A DNA stretch of 64,000 bases from Diogma glabrata (lineage: Eukaryota > Arthropoda > Insecta > Diptera > Cylindrotomidae), in NCBI GenBank assembly GCA_963693315.1, contig OY856188.1, forward strand, positions 245,129,926-245,193,925. Reading direction: 5' to 3'. The notes under the pieces were generated by a model that was not told the origin of the DNA, did not search any database, and saw nothing but the letters and a program-made list of their open reading frames with translations. Positions 1-10,800 of this stretch are shown here, one piece after another; position 1 is the first letter of the stretch; every line of letters begins with the position of its first letter. The translations under genes and the position numbers were made by a program.

Positions 1-436
1 CTTTTATTTTATCTGTACGAATGAAATGAAAAAAAAATCCAATTTTCAACATAAAAATTAGAAAAGTAAAGTCGGAAAAATTATTTAATTTCCATTTACA
101 TTTGGATTTTCTAGTTTGAATTTTCTAGAAGATGAAAGACAGCTTGCTATGTGACAAAAATTAATGGAACGAGTAAATGGAAATATTTTCTGTTATTTTG
201 TGTGTTATTATAAGAACTTTTCTTTATTGATTTTTGTCGATATTCAAATTTAATTTGATTAAATATTGTTTTTTCAGGTTTTTTTTTGGATTCAATTTTG
301 GACTAGTAAAATTAATTTTTTTTCGGAAAACGTCAATTGTTGCTATAGATAATTATCGAGTATTATATATACCATGTAAAGAGTGACATCTTTTTAACTG
401 AAGATGGCAAGGAATTGGTGAAAAAAACAAATATAT
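1..436. other. AT-rich DNA, nothing recognised
   Basis: No ORF of note and no repeat structure that I can see. The stretch ends at the target duplication of the adjacent solo LTR. Confidence 0.5.
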
Positions 437-1085
437 TGTTACGATTACAGAAAAATCTAGACGATTGCAGTCACTTCCAGAAAAATTTAATCAACAAAAA
501 CAACAACAAATTAATGAAATGAACATTGTTGTTGTTGTATTTCTTAGAACTTGGGTCAACAATAAATAAAATTGAATGATTTCATCCTATTTTATATTTT
601 ATTTTTTAACGTAAAACAATCGAATATTCTAATATTTTTTCAAGGTTTTTAAAAAGTGACCTCGAATTTTCTAGAAGTTTTGCAGAATCGTATATAAGCA
701 ATTTACCTCTTGTAGAATGAATTAGTTTTATTTTAAACCTGCGACGGTAAAGTTAAAATTATAAAAGTGATTTTTAAATTAGTTTCTGTGAATAAAGATT
801 GAAGTGTTATTGAGTAGAAATATTTTGTGTATCATTTTGAACGTTGTGTTACTGGAAATTTCTACAATCAACTGTTGGGGTTTCGAAGATGTTGAAAGAA
901 TATTCTAGTTAGGAATATTGTTCACTGTACTGTTTTCCTGTTGTTATGAAACAATCAAGGTGTTGAATACTTAATAAAATCTGGTGTGTTTGCTTACTAA
1001 TCAGTGATCGAATCCAGAAAGCGATAATTGCGTTGATCGAATTGTGAGTAAGGCCAATTCGAAGGATGGTTGGAAAAACGTAACA
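437..1085 (+). mobile_element. Solo LTR, Ty3/gypsy-like
   Basis: The 649-bp block begins TGTTACG and ends CGTAACA, the TG...CA inverted termini typical of LTRs. It is flanked by a 4-bp direct repeat ATAT at 433-436 and 1086-1089, the target duplication size usual for insect Ty3/gypsy elements. Inside are a TATA box (TATATAAG, 691-698) and, ~95 bp downstream, a polyadenylation signal (AATAAA, 791-796), in the order U3-R-U5 predicts. No gag or pol frame follows and no second LTR was seen nearby, so it is read as a solo LTR left by recombination. The ATAT duplication sits in AT-rich DNA and is weak evidence by itself. Confidence 0.6.
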
Positions 1086-1797
1086 ATATAAACAAATATT
1101 TCAAATAATTCTGCACATAATCCAAAAACATTAACACAGCAATACTCCATTACAATAGTCTATTAAATTTTAAACAAAACCATAACGTAATTACAAATTA
1201 ATGTGGATTTCAATTAAATTCTAATTTTCAATTTCCATCAACAACAAATAAAATCAAAAAAAAAATGTGTGTTTATCCATAAACGAAAATGATCGCGTAA
1301 AACCAGCATCATAAATGAATGTTCGAATATATGGAATTTAATTAACATTTTAATGCAACACAAAAAAATTGGGAAATTCTAATTGCATATGTAAATTAGT
1401 TTTATAATAATTTTATATTATTTTAAAATTAAAAACAAAACTAATACAAATTCAACTTCCAACAGAAAAAAGGATTTTCATGTTTGCATCTGTTGTTATA
1501 TAGTGTTCCAAGGCTATCAGATTTATTCTATGTCCGTAACTAATTTGCTTGTTAGGTTACTGATTGCGTTTTTTCATCATTATTGAATGGGTCTAATTAT
1601 ACGGGAAATGTAGGAAATGACGGACTCTTTATATCACTTCAAGTAGTTGTCTGATCTAAAATTGTTTGGAAGCTCACCATTTGCCTTAAGCTAACATAAA
1701 TAAAACTAAAACATGAAAGTTTTAGTTCAAGAATTTGTTTTAAATGTAAAAATAGCAATCGCCCCATGTTTTGTCGACTTATGGTTAGTTTTTAGTT
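1086..1797. other. AT-rich DNA, nothing recognised
   Basis: No coding potential or repeat structure was recognised between the solo LTR and the left inverted repeat of the 1.8-12.3 kb composite. Confidence 0.45.
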
Positions 1798-2105
1798 CAG
1801 TCATTATAGGTTTTAACTGCGGAAAAATTCCTAGTGAGCAGAATTTTGGTTTGCACTTTTATTACAGCATTTTAATGAATATGTGAAAAATCGACATTGA
1901 TATCATGCCGGCTAAAAAAGTTATGGAAGTCAAACGGTTGCGAAAAGTAGTTTTTCACAAATATCTCGCGACCTTTTGCTCAGAGGTCAATTGAGATCGT
2001 ACCAACAATTGTTCATCGTAAAATTATCTACAAAAAATTTTTGATCATTTTTCTGTAAGATCAACCATTTTTGAGCAGAGCGCTGAGAAAGCAACTACAT
2101 TATGA
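1798..2105 (+). repeat. Left ~310-bp inverted repeat of the composite element
   Basis: This block aligns over its whole length with the reverse complement of 11990-12297, at roughly three quarters identity by eye. Shared landmarks in the same order include AAAAATTCCTAGTGAGC, GTGAAAAATCGAC, GCCGGCTAAAAAAGTTATG and TTGTTCATCGT. It lies ~180 bp beyond the stop of the CXC-domain gene, and its partner abuts the end of the tyrosine recombinase frame, so the pair brackets both genes. No clear target duplication was found outside either copy. Confidence 0.65.
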
Positions 2106-2288
2106 TTATGCACTCGTTTCCGCACCACCCTCGAAGTAGAATGGCGCGTTTTTTACATAGTCTCCCTAGTAGGCATAGTCCATGATATGTAATAAAAGTG
2201 AAGAGTTTTTTATTTAAAAACTGAATAATGCCAACAATTAAAACTACTACCAACTTATACTAATTTATATGTACATAATTTTATTTAT

Positions 2289-2880
2289 TCACCAATTGCC
2301 GATATCCTCAGTTTCTGTATCATTAAAGTTTGCTGACAAAACATCTAGTGGCCTTTTTGGATTACCTAAGTGGACATCTTTGTCGTCTTCATCAATAGTG
2401 GATTCCGCGTTTAAGCATGACTGGCTACGGCAATGTAAACAAACTTTTGAGCATCTCAAACCAATTTTTTTGCATCCACATTTGCCGCCACAAACTTTTG
2501 TACAATTACAAAAGATTATTTTTAGTAGTTCATCAGGTGTTGGTTTTAATAAAGATGTTACTAGTTGCAGTATGTTATTGTTCAACTCCAAACTCCACTG
2601 TTCTGGATCAATTTCTCTTCCTAGTGAGATTTGTATTTGATAATACACTCGAAAAATATCCTGTTGAGCTGCTGAAGAGGTAGATGGCAATAACGGAAAT
2701 TTCACAGCTGTGCTTTGTCTTTTTAGCTTAGCAAAGGTACAATATCTGTGATTATTTATCGAATGTTCCGATTTTGGAGCATCGTAAATTGCTAGTAGGA
2801 ACTGTATTCCAGCATTGACAACATATGTGTTATTATGGTTTTCCATATTATTCACTGTTTGTGTGCTTTTGTCACTTTTG
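2289..2880 (-). pseudogene. C-terminal CXC-domain segment of the PIN/CXC mobile gene
   Basis: An open frame of 188 codons that begins mid-protein after the palindrome insertion. It carries NAGIQFLLAIYDAPK, then FRVYYQIQISLG and a Cys-rich CXC block: CNCTKVCGGKCGCKKIGLRC followed by SKVCLHC. CXC domains of the tesmin/TSO1 type bind DNA with clustered cysteines, and in this transposon family the block usually closes the protein. The stop at 2289 is therefore probably the authentic C-terminus. The annotated Met at 2855 is only the first Met after the insertion, not a real start. Confidence 0.65.
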
Positions 2881-3204
2881 AATTAAAATGCAATATTTAA
2901 AAATATACTTTTTACTGTTTATTTTTAAATTTATTTATAATAATAAAACTTCCTTATAGTAACAATTTGATTTTTATTTTTTATTTTAAAGAATATCGAT
3001 TTCGACTTACGTCATCCTCAGTTCTTAAATTATTATTCTAATAATAGAATAATAATTTAAGAACTGAGGATGACGTAAGTCGAAATCGATATTCTTTAAA
3101 ATAAAAAATAAAAATCAAATTGTTACTATAAGGAAGTTTTATTATTATAAATAAATTTAAAAATAAACAGTAAAAAGTATATTTTTAAATATTGCATTTT
3201 AATT
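2881..3204. repeat. 324-bp perfect palindrome, possible TTAA-type MITE
   Basis: The two arms, 2881-3040 and 3045-3204, are exact reverse complements over 160 bp around a 4-nt loop. The block interrupts the coding frame of the PIN/CXC gene, which resumes on both sides, so it is an insertion. TTAA lies 2 bp inside each outer end, so a piggyBac-like TTAA target duplication is possible. A single diverged arm-like sequence occurs near 34060-34110. An inverted-duplication assembly artefact cannot be excluded because the arms are identical. Confidence 0.75.
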
Positions 3205-5163
3205 GACAACATCTTCTCGAGCGCAACTTTCTTGGAGAAATGTTTCTGCAGAATTGTTCAAATCGGGTCTTTTTTCAAACATCTTCATTACTTTAATTTT
3301 TCCTTTCCCAAAAAGTGTTGAAGTTGTATCACATCTGGTCATGGCATGTAGAAACAGAATGTTTTTCTTACAATTCGGATACTTGTTGAGGCTAGCGGTC
3401 GAGTATATTTTTGTTTCAACATTGTTTTTTCCAGTTGTTTTTTTAAAAAAATTGATGTTGTAGGTAAATCAAGTATTTGTGTGCGTGCTATGAGAAGTAC
3501 AGAACTATGTCTTCGCCAACGATAATTATAATATTATTCAGTGATTTTTCATTCGCTGTTCCAACTATTAAGACGTCAACTTCATCACGTGATTGTTTTG
3601 TAGCAAATACAACTTCTTTGAACTTCTGAATAAGCATTTCAATTAATTTTCTTTTGTTCAATCGATTAGATAAAAATTTTTCTTGACTGATAGGAACTTC
3701 CAGCGATTCATTGAAGTGCACTTTGCAAGATGTAGAAACGGCAGCGGTTCGTCTTAGTTATGCCATGGCTCTGATATTTTTACTGGTATCAGGAGTAACC
3801 ATCAAATATGACAATTGTGTTTTTACCGAAATAATTCGATAAATAATTAATATATTTGTTAATGATAATATGAAATGTATCATTTTTTTGCCATACGACA
3901 CGATGCATAAGAAATCCACCATCAATTATGTATGGTGTGTTATCACAAACTACTTGATAATTAATTGAAGAGTCCTGCAAGTATAAATGTGCAGATTTGG
4001 CATAAAGGAAATAATCAGATGCATGAAAATATGGAAGAATTCGCTGAACACTTGTAAGATTATTATTCCATAACCCTAGTATTTCAGCACAAATGAAATC
4101 ATCAGATTCTTCAATATTATCATAAGACATTGTCCCTCTCATTATACCCATGATGTAACCATCCAAAAACTCCTGCAGATTTTGATCGATTCTTAATTTT
4201 TCATAAATAAGCTTCAATAGGGCAACTCTAACAAGTCCATGTCCCCTTACACTTCTTGCAAAAGCATGACCATCTAACATCTTGTAAACTGAATTTGGAG
4301 CATAAATAACACTAAGAGCTTCTTTGAGTCCACTTCCTTCTATTATATATCCTATAGATCCCAGAAACGACATAAGCATATGAAAACCCCATAATCTTAC
4401 AATAACTTTGGATAAATCAGATTGAATATCAGCACCAGTGACTGATCAAAAGTAATAATGCAAAACTTGGTCAATCTGATTTGGCACTACGTACAGCACA
4501 AATTAATGTGGTGTAAATTGTATCTTTATTATTTGCAGGATGATGAATAAAGGGTAGGAACAGCACGGTAGATGTTAAAAAGTCTTTATTATTTTTTGTT
4601 AGCTTCTCCAAAAATTCATTCAACCTGGCAGACCGTTGACTTCTCCCCACTTTCAGTATGTCCACAATAAGTCGACCTTACAAAAACATTGTTTTTTTAA
4701 AATAACATCATAATCGATTTCTTCAACTATAATTTTACTCATTCCACGATTGAGTTAAAATACTTGCTGCAGTATTTTGAAAGCAAATTATTGTTAAAGA
4801 TTTACCTTTCGTGGTAATTACAATATTGCTCCCATACCGAGCAATCAATTTTCTTGTTATCGTTTTATCGTCTGGAACATAATCTTTCATCATATCTCTC
4901 AACTCCGAGAATGTAAATTGACAAACGTCATTATTTTCTATATAATTAAAAACATTGTCCAGTTCATCACCCTTTCCACTGACAAACAAAAAATTAGAGA
5001 AACTTTTATCATGATATTTAGCCTCGACAGATACTAAGTCATACTCCAATTTCACACGCTCCTCTAATACTCTTCCATATTTATCACCACGCGCCTCTGC
5101 GGCTTTAAATGTAAGAGTACTCACCTGTCTAATAATGCGTCTATATGTTTTTCTTTTTTTCTC
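3205..5163 (-). pseudogene. Central and nuclease-like segment of the PIN/CXC mobile gene
   Basis: Four collinear frames are separated by frameshifts: 4735-5124 (VSTLTFKAAEARG to SILTQSWNE), 4471-4665, 3789-4379 (RLWGFHMLMSFLGSIG to VIFDGYS) and 3205-3721. The 3789-4379 frame is the best preserved, with 196 codons. The last frame carries VDVLIV, IIVGED and, after a frameshift, CDTTSTLFGKGK followed by an ETFLQESC block. The repeating acidic motifs (FDG, D-x-D, GED, CDTTS) fall in the order seen in XPG/FEN-type PIN nucleases, which is why a nuclease role is suspected; it is not shown. The segment stops exactly at the palindrome inserted at 2881-3204. Confidence 0.65.
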
Positions 5164-5382
5164 TCAGTTTATTTTCTAGCTTCTTCTCTACAAATCAGAC
5201 TTTTTTTTTTAAAAATCCAAAGTAAACTGTATATAACTTTACTTCTCGTCGACTTCCTTTTCAACTAGAGGATGGTAGAATTTAGAATGGATGACCAGGA
5301 TGGCTCATTCCAGATCATAGGCAGTTTTTACCTCTCGATTTCTTTATCTACTGTTTAATGAAAACACTTCGTATATCCATGT

Positions 5383-5719
<337 letters not shown>

Positions 5720-6191
5720 TTCTTTTAATCTTTTATAATATATGTTTAAAAACATACAATTCGCTATAGTTCCATATTTGGAACATATCATGCCCAAAGT
5801 TATACTACTGTTTTCCTAACTTTTATATACCTAATACTTACATCCGTGCTTCTCTTAATCTTAATTCCTCATTACAATTCATCATCCAAAATAATAGTCA
5901 AAAGTAAAAACAATAAATGTTTCCATTCTTTGTAATCATTTCCTCATCAAACAAAAGAATAAATATATTATTTCTTTTGATGACACAAATTCATAATCGT
6001 CACAATTTTAAATTATGTAACATTTTGTTATATAATAAAGTTGTGGAATTTATATTAAGAAAAAAAAGTAAGCATATTAAAGTCATTAACAAAACATAAG
6101 TGTTTTGAAATGCAAATTTGCTTTTTTCATATTTATTAAATTCATGTGAAACAAAAAAATTGATATGCATTTTAAAAGTGATGTATTTTTC

Positions 6192-6343
6192 GAGGTAGTC
6201 ACGAAGAGTTTTTTTTTTCTTTTTATGTTTTGCAGCACTTAGAAGTGAAAAACGCGATTTTAGCTCAAAAAATCGCGGTTAATTTGTTATTAAAAAATAG
6301 ACAAAAATGAAAAACATTAAACAAACTCTTCGTGATTACCTGT
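6192..6343. repeat. Inverted repeat with ~20-bp arms
   Basis: The arm around 6195-6211 (AGTCACGAAGAGTTTTT) is nearly complementary to 6323-6341 (AAACTCTTCGTGATTACC). A smaller internal inverted repeat is built on CGCGATTTT/AAAATCGCG at about 6253-6279. It looks like a small foldback remnant. Confidence 0.5.
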
Positions 6344-6465
6344 TGATTTATGTGAAGAAGTAACGTTCAAATTTTCAAAAGGATCGGTTCAGTAGATTTT
6401 GAGTTCTAATGTTCACGAACTTCAAAAATGACGTTTTCGGGAAAATGGGGTCAAACGGCAACCCT

Positions 6466-6890
6466 GTTGAAACGCTGTATCTCCGTTAGTTTTACTCGGA
6501 TTGACTTAAAATTTGTACACAATATTTTCGACATATTGTTCATTCAGAAAAATTTTTTTAAAAAAATCACAAGTAAAATAATTTCAAAACCATACCAATA
6601 CACCCCCCCTCCCCCCCTGTTGAAACGCTGTAACTCCGTTAGTTTTACTTGGATTGACTTAAAATTTGTACACAATATTCTCGAAATATTGTTCATTAAG
6701 AAAAAAGAATGCAAAAAAAATTATTTTAAAACCATACCCCCCCTGTTGAAACGCTGTAACTCCGTTAGTTTTCTCGGTTTGACCTAAAATTTGTATATTG
6801 TGTACAAATTTCGACATATTGTTCATTCAGAAATAAAAATAAAAAATAAATAAAAAAAACTATTTTAAAAGCATACCCCCCCTTAATCAT
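6466..6890 (+). repeat. Tandem repeat, ~125-150-bp unit, three copies
   Basis: Three units begin at about 6468, 6617 and 6741, each with CCTGTTGAAACGCTGTA, then CTCCGTTAGTTTT, then a GACTTAAAATTTGTACAC-like segment and TATTGTTCATT. C-rich runs separate them. The 119-codon ORF through the array is a shadow of the repeat. Confidence 0.75.
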
Positions 6891-7007
6891 TATTTATTAT
6901 TTACAGTATTATTTACAGTATTAAAAAAGCGCTAATTATTTTTCTTAGGCTGAGATTGTGATGTACCTACTCGGTTCTTCCTGGCGTCGTTTAAAAGCCG
7001 CTATACT

Positions 7008-7193
7008 CTAATTATTAGTATAATTTTTACGACAATAATCATGAACATTTACAGAAGTCACAGTATTTAAATATTCAATATCACCATCACCTCTATCCAT
7101 GCTAGCTTTTTTTAATGTTTGTAAACCTCGTGTAGTTTCTACTACATCACAATCCGACAACAATTCACTGCATATAAAACATGTATTACTCAT
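7008..7193 (-). pseudogene. N-terminal zinc-finger segment of the PIN/CXC mobile gene
   Basis: The frame opens at the Met of MSNTCFIC, which is the usual family start; an upstream in-frame Met at 7208 adds only five residues. The spaced C-x2-C and later H-x3-C (VHDYCRKNY) form a BED-like or AD-type finger, presumably DNA binding. A stop follows at YTNN*, but the same frame continues SIAAFKRRQEEPS, the usual family continuation, so the stop is a mutation. The start lies about 350 bp from the start of the divergent recombinase gene, with a hairpin between them. Confidence 0.6.
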
Positions 7194-7262
7194 TATGAAA
7201 ATGAGCATAAAACTACTAAAATAACGTCTTTAGCAATCAAACTGGTACTTTGTGTATCGAGG

Positions 7263-7363
7263 TGCACAAAGTGGATTTTTTTCCGCACGCATCGTAATTT
7301 TGTCCAACGAAGCGAAACTAGGTTGACAAATTACGACGAGTGCGGAAAAAATCAATTTGTGCA
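7263..7363. promoter_or_regulatory. Hairpin between divergent gene starts, candidate shared control region
   Basis: Arms 7263-7308 and 7322-7363 are imperfect reverse complements (TGCACAAAGTGG against CAATTTGTGCA, TTTTTTCCGCAC against GTGCGGAAAAAA). A second small palindrome TGTGCAACGAGTTGCACA sits at 7358-7375. The hairpin lies ~70 bp upstream of the minus-strand zinc-finger start and ~180 bp upstream of the plus-strand recombinase start. A role as a bidirectional promoter or as a protein-binding site of the element is inference from position. Confidence 0.4.
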
Positions 7364-7541
7364 ACGAGTTGCACACAACGTTTTTTGCAATTCCGAATTA
7401 CAATGAGACAATTAAACAAAATTACTCTGCATCCAACTCTTTTACACTCATTCATATTCGGACATTTCTTTGATCAACTTAGCATTGAAATATGCTAATG
7501 AGCGCATTGCTTATTCAACTTATCTCAATAAAATAATTAAT

Positions 7542-7855
7542 ATGAGTGATAGTGAAAGTAATTATGGCATGAACTGTTGGCGGAAGCGGAGAAAGCTTTG
7601 GCAATGTTGTTGCAATCGAAATCATATGAAATATGATAAAACTTATGCAAATTTTCAAAAATGGTGCGTAGAAAAAAAAGTTGGCGAGGTGAACGAGAAC
7701 ATTCTGTGGGCATATTTTTCATAGAAACTTGGGGAGTATAAGTCTTCAACGTTATGGTCAGTATATTCCATGCTACGATCCACACTAAACGTTAACGACA
7801 ACATCAATACTCTAAATCACAACAGACTACGAGCATTTTTGAAGCGCAAGGGTGA
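7542..7855 (+). pseudogene. Crypton-like tyrosine recombinase, N-terminal part
   Basis: The frame starts at Met of MSDSES (7542) and reads through YDKTYANFQKWCVEKK and NENILWAYFS, then a TAG, then EYKSSTLWSVYSMLRSTL and NRLRAFLKRKG. This is the N-terminal SAM-like or core-binding half of Crypton-type tyrosine recombinases, small YR transposases that integrate through a circular double-stranded DNA intermediate. One nonsense codon sits between AYFS and KLGEY. The frame is cut at 7856 by the A-tail of the CR1-like element and resumes at 11507. An upstream in-frame Met (7470) is less likely as start because the family motif begins later. Confidence 0.65.
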
Positions 7856-7856
7856 T

Positions 7857-10800
7857 TTTTTTTTTTTTTTTTTTTAATAAAATGTGTTGTGTAATAGGGT
7901 TTAGAATATGTGTCACAACAACACATAAATACCCTTTAAGACCTAGGTCTAGACCTGGGTCCCACAACAACTGGCGTTCTGAGGTGTAGATTAACGCTTT
8001 TTTTAAACATCTGTGGGTTGAAGCCACCTGAGACTAAGTGTTCCGGCAAACTATTCCATTTGTACGCAGTTCGGACAAAGAAGTCTCTCTGCGATCTGCC
8101 AGTATGACAGCGCGGGATCTTTACCGTTTCACTGGTTGCGGCAGCCGATTGCCGAGTGGAACGGGGGTAAGAATAAGTTTGAGGCATGATGCCGCTGATT
8201 TCATCTGAGCACTGCTGATGACGATATTTGTAAAAAACAACGAGGTCAGCAACAGTGCGACGATGTTGTAGGGAATCAAGTTGTGATGTCAAAGTTCGAT
8301 CACCTACAATTCGTATAGCTCGCTTTTGAACAGAGTCCAAGAGGGCCAAGATGGAAACAGAGGCAGCACCCCAAACTTGACAGCAGTACTCCATACAGGG
8401 ACGAATATAGGATTTATAAACATGGAGCAATTGGTATGGAGTGAAAAATTTTTTGCATCTATTTAGGAGGCCGAGTTTTTTAGACGCGCTTTTTGCCATC
8501 GCCATTACATGATCGTTCCAGAGTAGGTCATTTGAAACTGTGACACCCAATAAACGAATGTTTTTACATTCACCTATTGGTTCATCACACATACTAAATA
8601 AAATATCTTTGGGGAACTCGGTCTTTAATCTGGAAACAATCAACAGCTGTGTTTTGGTGGAGTTGAAATTGACAAGGTTTTGGTCACCCCAGTCGGCGAC
8701 TTTATTCAGGTCTTTGTTCACGTTTATGGCAGCGTCTCTCCGGGCAGGATTAATTCGTTCGTGCATTTTACCTTTTGAAGGAAGGGGCTCGAACGACTTG
8801 TGCAGAGTACTATCATCTGCAAAACTATTTATTGGGTTGCTGGTGATTTTCAACAATTCGTTGATATAAATCAAAAATAGGGTTGGGGACAATACTGAGC
8901 CTTGGGGTACACCAGCGTTAATTAGTTTAGACTCAGAAGAATATCCGTCTAAGGTTACCGAAATGTATCGGTCGGATAGAAAATTTTGAATCAGCTTCAC
9001 AACATTGGGATGAAAACCGTACGCAACGAGCTTGTTGATTAAGTTGGCATGCCAGACTCGATCGAATGCCTTGGAGATGTCTAAAGCGATAACGTATGTT
9101 TCACCACCTTTATCAAGTATGCTGTTCCAACAATGCGCTACATAGTTTAATAGATCGGTAGTTGATCTTTTGTTTCGAAAACCGTATTGGCTGTCGGATA
9201 TTAAATGATTTTCTTCCAGAAATTTTGAAATATGTGTATTAATATAATGCTCATAGACTTTGGATAGGACCGATAGTAAAGCTATTGGCCTATAATTTGA
9301 GATATCGGATTTTGGTCCCTTTTTGGGGACGGGCTGGACATTTGCCAACTTCCAGCACGAGGGAAATATACCAGATTTGTAGGATTGGTAGAATATTTTA
9401 GTTAAAGTTGGTGCAAGTTCTTTGGAAAAGGTTTTTAAAATAATGGGTGGAATATTGTCCATTCCTGATGCTTTGTTGATGTTTAACCCCTTTAAAAGTT
9501 TAGCGACTATTTTGGGTTTGAAGTGAAGTTCATTCATATTAACTCCTGAAGACTGGATTTGGGGTATTTCTTTAGGAGTTTCCAAAACAGTGGAGTTCAG
9601 AGCAAAGCGTTCAGCGAACAAGTTAGCTTTTCTTGCGGGATCATTGACGATTAAATCACCATCAATAATAGGGGGAATAGAAAATTTTGTACCAGAATTT
9701 AAAGAATTAATGGCACTGTAGAAACTCTTGTCAGAAACAGACATAGACGTAAGTTTTGAGGCTTTCGCTCTGTCAATTTCGGACTTTTCGTTTGAGATAA
9801 TCTGATTAGATATTTTGTTGGCCTTTAGATATTGGGATCGATTAGTGGGAGTTTTGTTATGAATCCAAATATTAAATGATCTACGTTTGTTTCTAAGTGC
9901 CGTTTTGGCAGCTTTCGAATACAAGTATTTTTGTTTGGGTTTTACTATGGAGAAAGGGACAAATTTATTTATAGCAAATTGGATGGTTTCTGTAAAGTTT
10001 TGAGCAGAAACATTTACATTGTCAGTGTAAAAACAATGACGGTCGAAAGGGAAACCATGGAAAAAATTTTGAAGACCACTCTTATCCATTTTTGAGTAGT
10101 GAAATATTTTACGGGGTTTGGGAGCTGTAGTTTTAAGTAAATCAGTTTTGATAACTGATGAGATTAAATAATGATCAGAATTTCCAATACTACCTTTCGC
10201 AACATCGACACTCGTAATATCTGGCATTGTGGTAAGATAGAGATCTAGTAGAAAACTATTATCACCGCCATTACGGGGAGTGAAAGTCGGGCTTTTTACA
10301 ATTTGGAATAGGCCCTGAGACGCGGCAAAAATTTCTGCCAGTTTTCCACTATTGTCAACATCGTCGGTCGATTTGGAGAATTCCAACCATGATTTGTTGT
10401 GGACGTTGAAGTCACCGGTAACGATAACTTCACAATTAGGGGACTTTGCTCTAATCTCGTCCATAATTTTTGTCAGTATATTAAAAAAGTTTGAGTTACG
10501 TTTGTTGGGGGACCGGTATAAAGCTATTGTAAAAAAAGTCATTTCTGGAAGACAAATCTTTAAAACCAATGTATTGAAGCCGTCACCGTGTAGTTCAAAA
10601 TTTGGAAAGCGCGTGTACGCAACACTCTCATGAATGAATGCGCATACGCCCTGATGGAGTTTGAAAGCTGATTCGAGCCTATATTTGGAATTAAGCGATT
10701 CTATAAAGAGAAAATTTTCAGAAACTTGTGTTTCTGTAAGGAATAGAATGTTCGGTTTGTCGTGCTCAAGATGATGTTGCACGTGGTCATGGTTAGCGTT

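Noticed and set aside
2269..2683. Plus-strand ORFs opposite the CXC domain
   Set aside because: Antisense shadows of the minus-strand Cys-rich frame, which has clear motifs.
8540..10633. Plus-strand ORFs within the CR1-like element
   Set aside because: Antisense shadows of the intact 1007-codon frame.
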